Shown: piece after piece, positions 55,500-55,837 of the stretch
Layout of the letters: every line of letters begins with the position of its first letter
Numbering within the stretch: position 1 is the first letter of the stretch
Assembly: GCA_026415035.1 (NCBI GenBank)
Contig: JAOAHX010000003.1
Span: 18,690 to 74,526 of the forward strand
Length of the DNA stretch: 55,837 nt
Direction: 5' to 3'
From: Thermodesulfobacteriota bacterium
GTDB lineage: Bacteria > Desulfobacterota > BSN033 > UBA1163
Made by a program: the position numbers and the translations under genes
Notes under the pieces: generated by a model
The model's database searches: none
Told to the model about the DNA's origin: nothing
What the model saw: the letters and a program-made list of their open reading frames with translations, nothing else

Positions 55500-55837
55500 A
55501 TGACCCTTAAGATGGGCCAAAATAGATTCCAGGACAACCCCTACCGAAAGCTCCGCTCCACGGGCGCTTATCGTCGTCTGATGATGGCTTACTATTTTAT
55601 GGTGAAGCACCCTGCCTGGTTCGGCAAGAAGGTGGCCTGGATCACGAGCGGCGCCCCTGTCGAGCCCCTCTATGCCATGGGCATCCTGCCCTTTTATCCG
55701 GAAAACTATGGGGCCATGTGCGGCGCCTCGAGAATGTCTCCTTCACTCTGCGAGGCGGCCGAGCAGCAAGGATACTCCCCTGACCTCTGTTCCTATGCCC
55801 TCACCGATATCGGCTCCTCCCTGACGGGAAGGGGGCC
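55500..55837 (+). CDS. 2-hydroxyacyl-CoA dehydratase-family protein, N-terminal fragment
   Basis: The window ends 112 codons into this gene. The peptide shows MMAYYFMVKHPAWFGKKVAW, then a stretch with GAPVEPLYAMGILPFYPENY, and Cys residues in MCGASRMSPSLCEAAEQ and SPDLCSYALTDIG. This is the N-terminal pattern of HgdB/BadE-type subunits: a CoA-binding entrance and Cys ligands for the 4Fe-4S cluster. It is more typical of the family than the gene at 51503. The ATG at 55500 has only GAAG nearby; an ATG at 55512 is an alternative start. Pathway genes may follow beyond the edge. Confidence 0.75.
   Translation, partial: MTLKMGQNRFQDNPYRKLRSTGAYRRLMMAYYFMVKHPAWFGKKVAWITSGAPVEPLYAMGILPFYPENYGAMCGASRMSPSLCEAAEQQGYSPDLCSYALTDIGSSLTGRG

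Overview
The window reads as a moderately GC-rich chromosomal segment of an anaerobic bacterium, most likely from the Desulfobacterota (former Deltaproteobacteria). The pointers are sigma-54 activators of NtrC and NifA type, NuoEFG-like electron modules, 2-hydroxyacyl-CoA dehydratase-family proteins, a TAXI-type TRAP binding protein and archaeal-style FMN glutamate synthases. The taxon is inferred from gene content only. I see no tRNA, rRNA, CRISPR array, insertion sequence or prophage.

Layout. (1) 1-5188, minus strand: a NuoE-NuoF-short NuoG flavin/Fe-S module, then a small TIGR04076-like protein and the start of an iron-containing alcohol dehydrogenase. It is headed by a regulator fusing a Walker-A-less KaiC/RadA-like domain to an XRE helix-turn-helix and a cupin. 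(2) 5189-25671, plus strand: a nitrogen-assimilation island. It holds an FMN glutamate synthase behind a leader with two A1/G4 hexaloop hairpins and a terminator (an ANTAR-type antitermination target), an orphan PEP/pyruvate-binding protein, glutamate dehydrogenase, an NtrB/NtrC-like pair, glutamine-dependent NAD synthetase, a NifA-like activator, a secreted barrel-like protein, two amt-glnK pairs with a class I glutamine amidotransferase between them, and glnD. (3) 25698-33568: katG (minus) divergent from a PerR/Fur-type gene, a MacAB-like exporter (adaptor, ATPase, two permeases), a VanZ-like protein and a small unknown. (4) 33935-42929: glnA with a sigma-54 promoter, followed by a giant gene of about 2,539 codons. 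It joins a GlcD/GlcF-like FAD and Fe-S module, a ferredoxin module, two glutamate-synthase barrels (one degenerate), a class II amidotransferase and a GXGXG domain. One frameshift interrupts it near 40945. (5) 43023-47952: an ABM-domain protein and carAB, with a terminator right before carA. (6) 47921-55837: two solute-binding proteins, a PRTase-like protein, a D-Ala-D-Ala carboxypeptidase, a DASS carboxylate transporter and two 2-hydroxyacyl-CoA dehydratase-like proteins, the last cut by the window end.

How it fits together. Ammonium enters by Amt1/Amt2 under GlnK control and is fixed by GlnA and GDH. Glutamine is used by the glutamate synthases, NadE and CarAB. GlnD would signal nitrogen status through the PII proteins to the NtrBC-like pair. 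Sigma-54-type promoters lie before glnA, before the secreted protein-amt1-glnK set and before the amidotransferase-amt2-glnK2-glnD set, matching the two sigma-54 activators encoded here. The most unusual items are the giant GlcD-GltS fusion, the pseudo-KaiC-XRE-cupin regulator and the hexaloop leader.
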